NCBI GenBank assembly: GCA_010015745.1
Contig: ML978209.1
Span: forward strand, 124,001 to 188,000
Direction of reading: 5' to 3'
DNA length: 64,000 nt
Source of the DNA: Setomelanomma holmii
Lineage: Eukaryota; Ascomycota; Dothideomycetes; Pleosporales; Phaeosphaeriaceae
Shown here: positions 23,092 through 34,852 of the stretch, piece by piece
Layout of the letters: each line of letters begins with the position of its first letter
Position numbering within the stretch: the stretch's first letter is position 1
The notes under the pieces: generated by a model
What the model was told of the DNA's origin: nothing
What the model saw: only the letters and a program-made list of their open reading frames with translations
Databases searched by the model: none
Translations under genes and position numbers: made by a program

Positions 23092-26000
23092 ATGGAGTCT
23101 GACGCGCCTGCCCAAAAGAGGCCCCGTTTGGATTCCGTCAATCCTGTCTATAACGGCCACGCTTTTCATCCACCCCCTCTGCCACCTCACGCCCAACCTT
23201 CTCGGACCTTGTCACATCCCACTCCGATCCAGGCCTCTTCTCCTCCTCCCTCTCGACACTATCCTTCCCACAGCTTGCCACCTCCTTCTCAACCGTATCC
23301 TTCTCCAGGCCCAGGACAGTACCCAGGACCTCAACCTTCACCTTCAGACATTCGCGCCCTCGCGGATCCAAGAACCATACCGTCGCCTGGCCAGCGTCCT
23401 CCCAATGGCCTTTCCGGTCCCTCGCCCGTGACTGGCGTGTCCCAAGACAGTATCTCCAGTTACCGTCCTCCACCGACACCTCAATCCGCCGTGTCGGAGG
23501 CCGGGGACGTAAAGCCGCCGCCGCCAGTTATGGAGCATGGCAGTCACCAAGGCTCTTGGTCTATGAGCTCAGATCACCGCCCCAACGGCAGCGTTGCCAA
23601 TGGTTACAACCCGACCATCAGCCCACCCCATCCTAACGATCCGCCCTACCATCCTCCACCACCTCCACCCAGCCAGCAGTATGGCCAGCCGGTGCCCTAC
23701 CAGCCAAGCCCATATATGGGTCAGTATTCCGGTCCAGGACAGGCTCAGATGCGTAGAAAGCAGGTGCGGGCTACTCAAGCTTGTAACCACTGCCGAGCAC
23801 GAAAGCAGAAATGTGACGAAGCACGACCATGTCAATTCTGCAGAGAGAATAACTTCGATTGCCAGTACAAAGACGTCCCCCCGCCAAAGTAGGTCATTTT
23901 TTCCACCTGCGCCGCAAATTCTAACTCCTCGCAGGCAGGACAGAAGCATGATGCAGCTTCAAGACAGCGTGAATAACATTTCCGACGTCCTTAAAGACTT
24001 CATCGGAGAGTTCAGCGCATGGCGGCAGAATGTCGAAAGCAGGCTTCCTGCAGGCCGAGGCTTTGACAGTACCTCAAATCTTGCTTCCCCAGAGGCAGCT
24101 TTCGCAGCCCCACCAAGGGATCAAAGTGTCTCAAGAATGCCAACCCCCTTGCAAGGGCGGAATCCACCACGTCGGATTGGCAGTATGAAGATGGAGTCGC
24201 CGATGCTGCCCTACTCGCACATGTCGCCGGGAGGTGCGCAAGCGTCAACACCTATCAAGCAGGAGGCTACGCTTCTTGCGTCTCAGCAACCTGCGACGCC
24301 GGCCGAGAGCGTTAGGACAGACACCAGCCGTGCTTCAAACAGCGGATCGAAGGAGAGAAGTGGTCTCCAAAGTGACCACACCACGCCAGCGCACAAGCTC
24401 TTGGAAGAATGGACGTCAATGAAAGACTTCACTGAAGGCGTCGAATATCTGCAACGACTGAATCAAGCCGGTCACGTCTTATCCGACTATCCCATGCAAG
24501 CAGAGCAGGAGCGTGGACTTCTCCGTGTCTGGGGTTACGGAGAAGGTCTGGATTTCAACGATGGAGCGCAAGGCCCAGGGAGCCCTGAGAGCAGCAACGA
24601 CTCGGATGCGCCATCGCCGGCGCCAGGAAGGGAGGGTCTCTGGGGCCATCCGCCGACGGATCATACCAGCCCAAGCACCATGAATATTAGTACCCCTCGA
24701 GAATATTCGGCTTGCGACGGCGGACTTGGACCTGATGGTCGTCCTGATTTCCGTTCCAGTGTTCTGAGGCAGCTTCACCTGTCGTACATGCAGAACATGC
24801 ACAGTTTCCATCCATTCTTGAACCCGAGCAAACTTCAGCGAATGTTTCGAGAGTTCGAAGAGCAGTACAGCCCGGACTCGAAAGCGGCTAACGGCGCGTC
24901 CCCTGCAGCGCATCAGCTCAATTCCGGTATCAAGAGGAAGCGTTCAAGTAGCGCATTTGGCGAGCCCTATTCTCCTCGAGGCGCGATCGAGCGGTCACTG
25001 CGTAACGCCATCGTCCTGTTAGTCCTTGCGCTCGGAAAAGTGTGTTCTTTCAAGGGCAGGGTCCTACCATACCCTCAGAGTGACAAAGGTCCTCATGGGA
25101 ACGGCGCCTGGGGTTCCTTCAGCAACTCATACCCCAACGGGAGCTTCAACAGTGATACTTCGGATGAAAATCGTCCTAGGAACATCGACTACTTACCAGG
25201 AATGGCATACTTCTCCTATGCCACAGACATCCTTGGAAATCAGCAAGGAGGCCACACTGTTGGACATGCGCAAGCCATGATTCTGGCAGCACTGTACATT
25301 GGCCAATTCGCGCGCGTTCTCGAGAGTTGGAGCTGGATCAATAGCGCATGTCGAGTTGTTGTGGTCTTGATCAAAGCGTATGAAGAAGAACCTACGTGCT
25401 GTACACCATGCTAACACGATGTTATAGAGATTACAACAAGCTTCATCGCCGATTCTACATGTCTGGAGAAGACAAGAAGGTCCTATCTGCTAAAGAGCGC
25501 TACCGATTGAACTTGGTACTCTGTGCCTATTGGACATGCCTTCAACTGGAATCGTAAGCAACTTCCTCGTGCCACTTCATGTATCATGCTAACAACTACT
25601 CAAGCGATATTCTGGCTGAGCTGAGCACACTACCGTCAAGCAGCGTGACAGCGTTTCAGAATGAACTGATGTATCCTGCTGGCGTCTACGACTACTTCCC
25701 TGTCGATGGACAAGGGAACGAGAAAGGGATCGAGATAGTGCACAAGAAGAAGCCAGAGGAAGACAGGGACATGATGATATACTCCAGTCAGATCTGGCTC
25801 CGTGTGATCTTGAATGAAGCACACAACGCCCTCTATGGCGCGAGTAAGTCCCCCCCAGTGTCAATCAGCTATTGTTTCCTAACGACCCATAGGCGGTAAC
25901 AAGAGCTTCGACCCGAGCAATGTCAAAGATGTCACCGATCACGCAAAGACGCACATCGACGTTTTGGAGAGCTGGAGGCGTCTTCTTCCGCCGTTCCTCG

Positions 26001-26629
26001 CCTGGGACGACGACGATCCTCCACCAACGGACCTCAATATTGCTCGTCTGCGTGCAAAATATTACGGTGCGCTTTATATGATCCTACGGCCATATCTTCG
26101 GATCGCAACCCACGTTATCGAGTATCCGCCTTCTCATCAAACCTCTCACCAAAGGAACCATTGGTCGCAACACAATTCGCCAGTAACTTCTGACACCGTG
26201 GTTACACCTCTGAATAGAGGAATTCAGATGGTGGAACTTACCGATGATCAGCGAAAAATCATCAAGGTCGCTTCTCAATGTATCAACAGCGCTATTCGCA
26301 GCACTGTCGCATTCGATCGAGTCGACGCCCCAGATGATAGCCCGTACGAAGGGTACGAGAGGACAAGTCCAACCCGGCTCATTCTGACGAACATTGTCGG
26401 CACTTTACATGCGCAGTTCGGCAACATGCTTGTTCTTGCTGCTGTCTACAAGTCCAGGCTTTATCCACATCTACCCGACGAGACCAGGCTCAATCCTAAG
26501 ACTTTGAACGCCCTTTTCAAACGCACATTTGACATCCTCAGAGAAGTTGCGCCCAATTCGCCTATCCTCAAAGTCGACCTCGATATTCTCGAAAACGTTT
26601 GGAAGCAACTCAATCTACCAGCACAGTAG
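23092..26629 (+). CDS. Zn(II)2Cys6 fungal-specific transcription factor
   Basis: This DNA-binding regulator has 1113 residues in five exons: 23092-23888, 23935-25377, 25428-25553, 25605-25843 and 25893-26629. The introns are all 46-51 nt with GT(A/G)-type donors and CTAAC branches. A basic start (QKRPRLD) may be a nuclear localisation signal. About 200 residues very rich in Pro, Ser, Gln and Tyr follow. The zinc cluster sits at about 231-257 with spacing C-x2-C-x6-C-x5-C-x2-C-x6-C (starting CNHCRARKQKC), followed by a short linker. The middle-homology domain starts near LRQLHLSYMQNMHSFHPFL and runs through exon 5. Placement of the cluster well inside the protein, behind a Pro-rich arm, is somewhat unusual. 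The target genes are unknown; the gene stands alone in a gene-poor area. I did not assign a symbol because I could not match it to a named regulator. Confidence 0.93.
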
Positions 26630-29600
26630 GAGGTGCACTGTCTCCTTAGACTCTGAGCGGAATGCTCGTGCCCCAGGGCAGCTCGCAAGTCAGCGCGTTT
26701 TCGTCCTTTTTCAGCATTCATCTTGGCGCATGGCATTTCGTTTTCATTTTCTTTCCTTCTGATAGTCCTGAGCATTTTGCATGCGAAAGCACATACTATC
26801 GCATCATTGGGCGGCTAGCGCTGAACATATTCTTCGCATTACTTTCATTGTACTTGTTCACTTTCATCACGCTACTACGAATACGAGACAGCGCACGCGC
26901 AAGCACGGCCTGGGTGGACTTTTGACTTTGTCGTTGCATACTTTCGCAACTCGAACATTCTATACCCTGTTGGATTTGGTGGTCGGAGGACACCATTGGT
27001 GGCCAAAGCGGGGGTGGGTTGCTCCCTCAGCATTTCGGAATTGCGATTTTCTTGTCCCGAGGGAGGCTCTGTAGCACACCTATTTGGTAATGGCTGCAGA
27101 ATTTGTTTTGGCATCTTCGCGCTGTGAGCTTTAGCTAGTTCTTCTCACGGCCTTTTTCTCGGTGACACGTGTACGGTGTACGGTGAAGAATGGGCAATGT
27201 CTTGGACAATCAGTGAAGGGTAGATGGTTGGCTACGATAGACTGCGCACGGGCCTCACATTGAGGTCTATGTTAATACGAGGCGAGGTTGCTGAATCAAA
27301 GTTTGCGTTCACGAGTAAAGTATGGCGATGAAGTGTGAGACTGGTCTCTGATTGGTGGGGCATTGCAGCTGGACTCAGATTGGCGCGTCGTGCGTACACC
27401 GGCACTATCAGATTCCGATGCTTTTTTTCGCGAGCGCAACGTTCCGAACCGACCCTCGTCATCGCTCAACTTGCTTCGACCGCGTCTTGCCTCTTCTTGA
27501 ACGCGACATCTCCAAGTCTTACGTTGAAGTGACGCAATCTAGCCAGGACTTCCAACACCGAGTCCGCTCGTTCAACATTCAGCTATCCCACATGACATCT
27601 TAGTGAACCTTAACATCTCCACCATTCTGCGCCAAGAGCGTTGGACGCCATCGTCCTGCGCACAGCTTCACATTCGGATTACAGATGCTGCACGCTCTCC
27701 ACAATTTACCGCGACAAGCCGTTCTCCGGCTCCCTGGCCCATCTCCTCGTAAGGATGTCTGGCATTCTCCAAATAGCGGCCCAACCTGAACGTCGATCAT
27801 CCCCCACGCTCGTTGTTGGAGAAGTTGATCATTGTATGGACGACGCAGTTCCTGGAACCGACGCAGCGCCACTGCGTGTCTAATCTACGATAAGGCGGCA
27901 CTCAAAACAGCGTCCAATTTAGCAGTCATGCAGCTGACTCTTCAGCTGAAAATGTCTACCTGAAACACTTAGTCGCGCGTACTTTACTATGAAGATGCCC
28001 TCGGCGGTATGAATGCGAACATGTCGTCCTTAGGCCTGGGGTCGGAGGCTTCAGCCGCCATCGTCATTCTCGCAAGATCTGACGAGAGAGGCGGCGGCAT
28101 GTTGCGATGGTGGCGCCAGCGACCGAGGTTGGAAGTTTACGATCGTGACACAGAATTTGCGCGCGTGATGAAAGCGTGCGTGTGTCCGAATTAGCGACAC
28201 GCAGATCCCTTGGTCTCGTCTTTGGAGATCCGAGTGCGACCTAAAGAGGAAATTCGCTCTAGCATAATTCTCCAAGAAAGCCAACATCAGGATGCCGATC
28301 AGGTTGCCCGACTGGGTATCCCGCACATCCCTCGCACACCGATATAACTCAAACCCTGGCATCAGATACGGCAAATAGTGCGAGGTGCGGTGAACAAACT
28401 GCGGCGACGTTGGGCAATGAGCCCTCGTGTCCGTCAGGCTGGTAGTGCTTCTGGAACAAATCGGTACCTGCGGAGTGTGGTCCGGCAAATTTTGTCCCTT
28501 GATCCTTCAAGCGCCAAAAGCCGGGGTCGAAAGTTTAATATACTCTTGGCGCGTCAAGCTCGTGCGAGATCTCTCACCCGGTCAAAAACATCCGAGAATG
28601 ACAACCACTGATTGGTCCCGGGGGAAATCTGAAGGATCAGGATATCGGGACCAGATATCCTCGGCATGCCGACGTTAGATTCGGGAGACACTGCCGGCTA
28701 AGTTGGCTGTTTCATGTCAGACAGGGCCTCCACGGAAAGGCTAAGCAGCACGTGCTATGTATATCTCCTTCGTGCTCCTTTAGGGTTGGCATCATTTCGA
28801 GTGCTGGAGTATGATAATGCCTCAAGTAGAGTTCAATACTGCCATTGCCTCAGTTCGGAGGCACCGCTGTGCGAACCTGATGGATTGGAACCCACATCCG
28901 AAACTGCATACATGCAATAAGAAAAGGTCGGTTCGAACAGGAGTTCGTGCCCGCATCTCTAGATCCAGGAGGCGTTCTGGTGACGACCACCTTCGAAGCC
29001 TCTTTCCGCCAAGCGAACACCAATGTACGGAAAGAGCAGGTGAACACCAACATCAATATTGAGTTGAAAGCACCGCGACCTTCCGTTGACCCTTGGCGCT
29101 TTGCGCGCTTCATTGTTTTTCTACTTCCGCCGCCTTGTCACATTGCACTGGTCTTGCACCATTGGCGGCCGCTGCAGAGCAGCACAGTCTTGCTTCGTAC
29201 ACGAAACCTGAACATGACAAGTCATTTTCTCGTGCTTCCCGAGGCACAGCCCGCGACGATGCGACGGCTTTGCATCTCCATCGAATAGTATTGACAGAGG
29301 AATGCAAGAATTGACAGCGAATGTAACACAGATCTATAAGATGCCACACCTCCATTGGATCTGCCAATCTCGCGCTTCATCCCTCACCGATCAGGCTGGT
29401 GTTGCTTCGGCTAGAGGCACGTCCCGGCCATGCAGCGCGACGGGCGCCCACCAAACAGATTGGATGCAAAAGGCCATGCGCTACGCCAAGGCGAGCACGC
29501 TGCAGACTTGGCACATGCATGTACACCGTACTGTCGGCTGCATGCAGCACCCGTGTAGCAACAACCTCCAAGAGATCTTATCCCACTTCCTTGACCAGCA

Positions 29601-31929
29601 AGTTGCATGTACAAGAGATTTTCTCCGGAACATGGCAACTGTGCGCGAAGGTGCATGGTTTATGGGTTGGTGGCGCTGCGTGACCCCTGACCCCGACTTC
29701 GAAACTCAAGAAACGAGGGAGGCTGGACTTTTGGGTTCGCGTTGACGTCTTTGGCACGTGGTCTGGCGCGCGTAAGGCGAGGGTGACGGTTTCGGTGAGA
29801 AGATTGACAGGACCGATTCACTCTGGCGCGCATTTGTTTCTGATTCGTCGGATCTTCTCTCCGCTTATCTGGAACCCCCAGTGATGGTCACATTTTGTCC
29901 TAACTTGGGCAGTTAGTCCATTGCACGATCCCCTAAGATTTGGAAGAAACATACCATTTGTTGCGTCTTTTAAGGGAAGATAACGAACCTTAACATCATA
30001 TCATATTTTGCAAGGCTTCAAGCACGGTGCTCTGCGCGTTTTTCTTCGAGTCACCTCGTTCCTATTTTGAAGCTCAATCACTCGGAAAAAAACACCGAGC
30101 GTCTCCGAAACTCTCTTCAGTGTCAACGTCCTTCGGACCCGCCTCATGCTTGCAATCCTCTGGCATGTCACGCAACGTCTTGCGGTCCGTTTGTGCATTG
30201 GCACGGCAAAGACATTCTGAATCGTATTCAGCCGACCGCATGTCAGACCACTGTCCCGGGTTCTTGAGCAGCGACGATGACCTGTCAGAAGCAAGCCACT
30301 CCTGGCAAGAAAGCTGGAGAACCTTGAGAATCAGGCTGCACGATGCCATGGCATCGGTGTCAACTGTGGAGAACAACGTCGCGAGTTACTTGCATGAGGG
30401 CCCGACTTGCCAGACTCATGCTCGTCAACCCCCTGTGGTGATGATGCTGACGCCGAGTCGCCGACAGAGGGCCTGCTTGTGTATGATTCATGATGCCTGG
30501 CTCACGACTCGTTCGTGCTTCAAGGGCCGACTCGCAACGCTGATGCCCGACAGACGAGGGATAGGCATTGAAGTCGCGTATGCATGGAATGGAGAGTCAA
30601 ATCCCACCTGTCAGCGTCTTTCAACCCCGGAGAGTAAGTCGTGATCGCCGGAGCATCTGACCACGAAGCTGTAGAATCACATGCATAGAGAGTCTGAGCG
30701 ACACAGGGCGTGCTCTGCCAGAGCGTTTGTGCAAGACATTGGGCACCGAGGCACTGTGGTGTAATGCTGCCTGAGACATGGTCTCCACGAATGTTTACGC
30801 AGAAGCTTGTCGCTGAGGTTAACGCAACGTCCGTCGTAGAGGTAATTGCTGTTTTCTCCTCTCCTCTTCTGCAGTCACTCATTGACCGCTCTTATATTGT
30901 TTGCTGTCTTATCGTGGTCATTCTGGTCTATTTCTCATGATTGCTGCAATTCATTCTGTATGAGCTAAAGCCCAATATGACATTCAAACGTTCATCTTCT
31001 GCGCTGCGAAGTCATCCCCCATGCCCAAAGGCTCTATATCCTACAAGATATTCTGCACGAGCGTGTGACAGCATAAGGCCTCGAGTCCGCCGGATCGAGC
31101 TGAGGAGCAATGCTTACTGTCATAAGGAGCCTTGGAGCACAACGAGGTAGTGTTCGACATCGATTCGCTTTGCGTACACTCAACACAGCCTTTGCAATTA
31201 GTTTTGAGGCAATGTAGTTCCGGGCTTGGTCGAGATTCGAGAGCATGTGAAGTCTCGCAGACCTTCTCTCTAAAGGAACAGGCTGGGTGGACTCGGTGCA
31301 TCCAGGACGGGCCGAGTATCCATGATGCAGTGTCGTTCTGCGGAGGGAGACCCTCTGTTGATCACTACTTTGGTCACTTCTATGCAACCGTTGCAATTGA
31401 GTTGTCAGATCTTCTCAACTCAGCCTTCGATTCATTCCAATATCTCATCTCCGGCTATCGGCTTTCTTCATGGTTTTGCTAATCTTCTCAGAAGAATCGC
31501 TTACTATGATTCCTTGGTTCATGCGTCTCAATTGCCTACTTGCCTCATCGTTCATTGCTACTTCCAAACTTCTGTTACTTCTAGCCTTATCAACATCGAC
31601 GCTCCCCTTTCAGCTTCCGACTTTCCTTCCCGAAACGTAGAGACTGGACTTCTCTGATTCCCCGCTAATTACAGTCATGTGTCGGTAACTCGAACACCGC
31701 ACTGCACGACGTGGCTCACGAGCCATGACCGACAACCGCTTCGCTCATAGGCACAGTGCGCGTTGTGTGACAGCGACTACCGAATCAACTATACCTCAAT
31801 GAACAAGACTTGCCGTCTACTCATCCACTGTCTCACTCCTTCTCTTAAATTCCTGCTTTCAATACCTGATATTAGCGTCCGATTCAACCATCCGGCCCTA
31901 CAAGTCACTCTTTACGAGCACGTCCAGTC
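26630..31929. other. 5.3-kb gene-poor stretch
   Basis: This is the largest gap in the window. Frames stay below about 205 codons, have no splice-consistent continuation and no recognisable domain. Two palindromic elements occur at 28639-28671. I looked for tRNA-like B boxes, terminal inverted repeats and long direct repeats and found none. It may contain regulatory DNA of the Zn2Cys6 gene on the left and the RapZ-like gene on the right, or long non-coding transcripts. Confidence 0.4.
28639..28671. repeat. Adjacent inverted repeat and palindrome
   Basis: AGGATATC at 28639-28646 and GATATCCT at 28654-28661 are perfect 8-bp inverted arms around a 7-base spacer. They are followed directly by the 10-bp palindrome CGGCATGCCG at 28662-28671. 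The pair lies in non-coding DNA. The role is unknown; dyads of this type are common binding sites for dimeric regulators. Confidence 0.5.
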
Positions 31930-32859
31930 ATGTTTCATCAACCCAACTGTCCATACTATCAACCTGGTTGTACATGCCCACCCGTTCAGCAAGTTCAGTC
32001 TCATATTCAGGCGGCAAGGACACACACGACTCCCTCGCCGTCCATAGTCCGATATCAGAGTCAATCATCCTGTCAAGCTCCACCACCGCCATACTCACCT
32101 CATGCCGCGAAAGCCTCGCGCCAACTCCGTACGGGCTTCGATTGCGTCGCACAGCGTCTCGATAAATTCGGCGAAATATGCGAGCGCAGAGTCCACTTCG
32201 ACGTCCCCCACCGCTCCACCAAGCGCAGCTCCTCCCTAGTCACCTCTGGACCGAATAACTCCCACCACCACGAACGCTCCCGACAACACCGCAGTTCCTC
32301 GTCCTCGATCCGATCGGCATTCGTTATACCGCGCCCCATACTCCGTAAGCAACCGCAACCTGAACCACTCCAGCCGACAATATATATCATAACCTTCGCC
32401 ACCGACATCATCCCCAACACATCTCACAACGTCAGGTCACTCATCGCATCACAAGTACCCCCTAGCGACCAACCAATACCCCACCTCTACACCATCGATG
32501 CACGCGGTTTCACCCCGCCCTCAGCCGCCCAATGCGCTCTATACTCCGGCATCTCCCCATTGATCCAAGACATCGTCCTCAGTGACCGCGCCGCGCGAAA
32601 AGCCGTTAAGACCGCTATTCATAACCTCCTCTCATTCGGCGCTCGAGAGCGCGAAAAGGCTACTACGGGGAATCGAATTGGGAGGACAGAAGTGTGCATG
32701 AGCGTGTGTTGTCACGCGGGGACGCATCGGAGTGTGGCGATTGGGGAGCGGATTGCGCAGGGGTGCAAGGAGGGTGTGGAGAGGATGGGGAGTAGGGACG
32801 GGGTCAGGGTTGTGGTTAGGCATGTGCATCGGGTTAAGGGGAGCGGGGATCCTTTTTGA
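31930..32859 (+). CDS. Stand-alone RapZ C-terminal-domain-like protein 1
   Basis: This single-exon protein has 309 residues. Residues 1-148 are low complexity (Cys/Pro near the start, then Ser/His/Arg-rich) and probably disordered. Residues about 150-303 resemble the C-terminal domain of bacterial RapZ. A first strand reads TIYIITFATD. Then comes a segment LYTIDARGFTPPSA, which matches the DVRFLPNP-type element, then YSGISPLIQDIVLS (the TGRD...VLS element). The signature CHAGTHRSVAIGERIA lies at about 261-276, and a terminal strand VVVRHVHR corresponds to the VRHRD end. In bacteria this domain binds the small RNA GlmZ and senses glucosamine-6-phosphate. The N-terminal P-loop domain of RapZ is absent here. 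The function in fungi is unknown to me. A second copy lies 4.6 kb downstream at 37490. The codons switch from C-ending to G/T-ending near 32650. Confidence 0.82.
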   Translation: MFHQPNCPYYQPGCTCPPVQQVQSHIQAARTHTTPSPSIVRYQSQSSCQAPPPPYSPHAAKASRQLRTGFDCVAQRLDKFGEICERRVHFDVPHRSTKRSSSLVTSGPNNSHHHERSRQHRSSSSSIRSAFVIPRPILRKQPQPEPLQPTIYIITFATDIIPNTSHNVRSLIASQVPPSDQPIPHLYTIDARGFTPPSAAQCALYSGISPLIQDIVLSDRAARKAVKTAIHNLLSFGAREREKATTGNRIGRTEVCMSVCCHAGTHRSVAIGERIAQGCKEGVERMGSRDGVRVVVRHVHRVKGSGDPF

Positions 32860-33103
32860 TGTTGGAGGAAGATGTGGGTTAGGTGGCTGGAGGACGGGAA
32901 ATAAAGAAATTGGAAATGGGGAATGTGAATGGTTGGTTGATACCCTGATTGAAGGTTGCGATGAGATTGAAAACCCTGATATTGTTCTACATGAAAAGGA
33001 AATTGGACCGATTACCTGCTTCACAGTAGCCTGATCCGACCCTGACTCCGCTCGACTTTTCCAAAACTTCGTTTGCGATTGCTACTTTGTACACTTTCAT
33101 CCT

Positions 33104-34646
33104 TTACGCAGCCTTCTTCTTGCCAATGCTTGTGTCAATGCTGCCCAAAACCCAAACCACAGCGAATACAGCAAACATGCCGAGAGTGATGACAACTGGT
33201 TTCCTGTAGCCTGCGGTCCAGGGGTAGTCGTATGTAACGATGAGATCGCGGTCTCTGAATTCATCAACTAGGTTGATAGCAGTCAAACTTAGCGTTGTGC
33301 GGCCGAGAGTGTCCATGAACGTTCGGTGAAGGCTGGTGGAGTTGTCTACAATCGGGACAGTAGTCGAGAACTTGACGTTGGTTGCACCTTCCGGAAGAAT
33401 GACTCGGAGGTTGACACGACCGTAGGAGATACCCTCGCCAGACCTAGGGCCCTCGAGGAAGGGAACCTTGAGCGCGTACGTCTCACCGGTCGAAAGCTTG
33501 CGCAGGTAGCTCGATAGATCGGCATTCCAGCCGACGCGGAAGCTGTACTTCCATGTACCAAAGACAGGGTACCTGGGCTTCAACTCCAACAGCGCCTCCT
33601 TCTTGCCCGGACGGAACTTCGATGTGGAGACGTTGCCGATGTCGTCGGTGAAGTATGGGTCGACAGCACCGGAGTGCAGAGGGAGGTTCAATCCCTTGAG
33701 CGCAAAGGTGGGCGGGTTCATGTATGACTGCTTCTGCCACTCGACCCGCGAGAAGTGGTTCTTGAGCCCTGCGCCCTGGTTCACAAGCCAGTAGCGCTCC
33801 TCGGAGGCCAAGTTGCCTCCCCAGTGCGATACCTCGATATCGCGCTCCAAGATTGTCGCGTGCGTGACCGGCTTGGTGAACTCGTAGCGTACGCTGACAG
33901 GCTGCGACGCGCCAGCTGGCACGTTATTGTAGAGACCATATGTGAAGGTCGAGCCCTGCTTCTGAGGGTCTGCCTTCTGCTCGTCATTGAGCTCTGCGGG
34001 TAGCGAGGTGTAGTCGGGCACATCGCTGTTTGGGAACTTGACTTTGGTGCGTTGCTTCTCAGTGAGGTAGGCCGAGGATGTATAAGCGCTGAAGGTGTAC
34101 TGGAGGTACTGCTTGTCTGACTGCGCGATCTGCGCCGGAACAGGGTATAGCGAGGAGAGGACCGAGTATGAGATGCTGAGGGTCTGCTGCGCATTGGGTG
34201 CAAGAGGTTCCGGGAGGTGAATCTTGTAGAACTCTGTAGAACTGATGTACTGTCAGCTCGGTGGTAATGACATAAAGAGCCAAAGAAGCATACCTATCCT
34301 CATCAATGCCGACCACCTCAGCCTTGAATATGCCCTTCTCAACAGCTTTCCTGTCTCTTACTTCCAGTCCTCCAATCTTGGATATTAAGCTCGTCTCAAA
34401 CGGCAGGTAGTATTCAGATTGTGGTTTCGAGTCAATGTTCTCGATTATGACATTGATGGTTTCCCTTGGATATGCCTTGTCCAAATTGATATTCTTTACT
34501 AGATTGTTGTTCTTGAAGACCTGTGGGGGAGTGAAGGTGCTCGGTAGCACTTGCTTCGACAGCAGTGGCTTGGATTGGTTGAGCTCGGCGGCCGCGAAGC
34601 TCGAGGCGGCTGCTATGCAGCTCGCAAGGAAGCTAATTGACCTCAT
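33104..34646 (-). CDS. OST1: Oligosaccharyltransferase subunit alpha (Ost1/ribophorin I)
   Basis: This is a subunit of the ER oligosaccharyltransferase complex, which transfers the preassembled glycan to Asn residues of nascent proteins. It has 496 residues in exons 34646-34294 and 34241-33104, with a 52-nt intron between D and SSTEFYKIHL. A signal peptide is at about 1-20. The lumenal ribophorin domain follows, with typical segments such as ISYSVLSSLYPVPAQIAQSD and DIEVSHWGGNLASEERYWL. One membrane helix lies at about 467-485 (ITLGMFAVFAVVWVLGSI), followed by a short lysine-rich cytosolic tail. Length and order match the fungal family (about 480-500). Its start codon faces the pseudouridine enzyme gene 206 bp away; its 3' end converges on the first RapZ-like gene. 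Confidence 0.95.
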
Positions 34647-34852
34647 GATGGGTAGCAGTCAAGTTACCCAGTCACATGTGAGGTTTTGGATGGTATTTGG
34701 GTTGGGTGGTGGTGTTGTTGAAATGTTGCGTATGCGCAGCTGTCGCGTCGTGTCCACTTCGTCGGAGTTCCTGGGGCACCTCCGTGCTTGGCACGGCGAC
34801 GCGGCACAAGCTTCACCCCACCATAACTTCTCCCAGCTCTATCCACACAACC

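Noticed and set aside
30027..30644. 205-codon plus-strand frame in the 5.3-kb gap
   Set aside because: No domain, no splice partners and a composition typical of chance translation.
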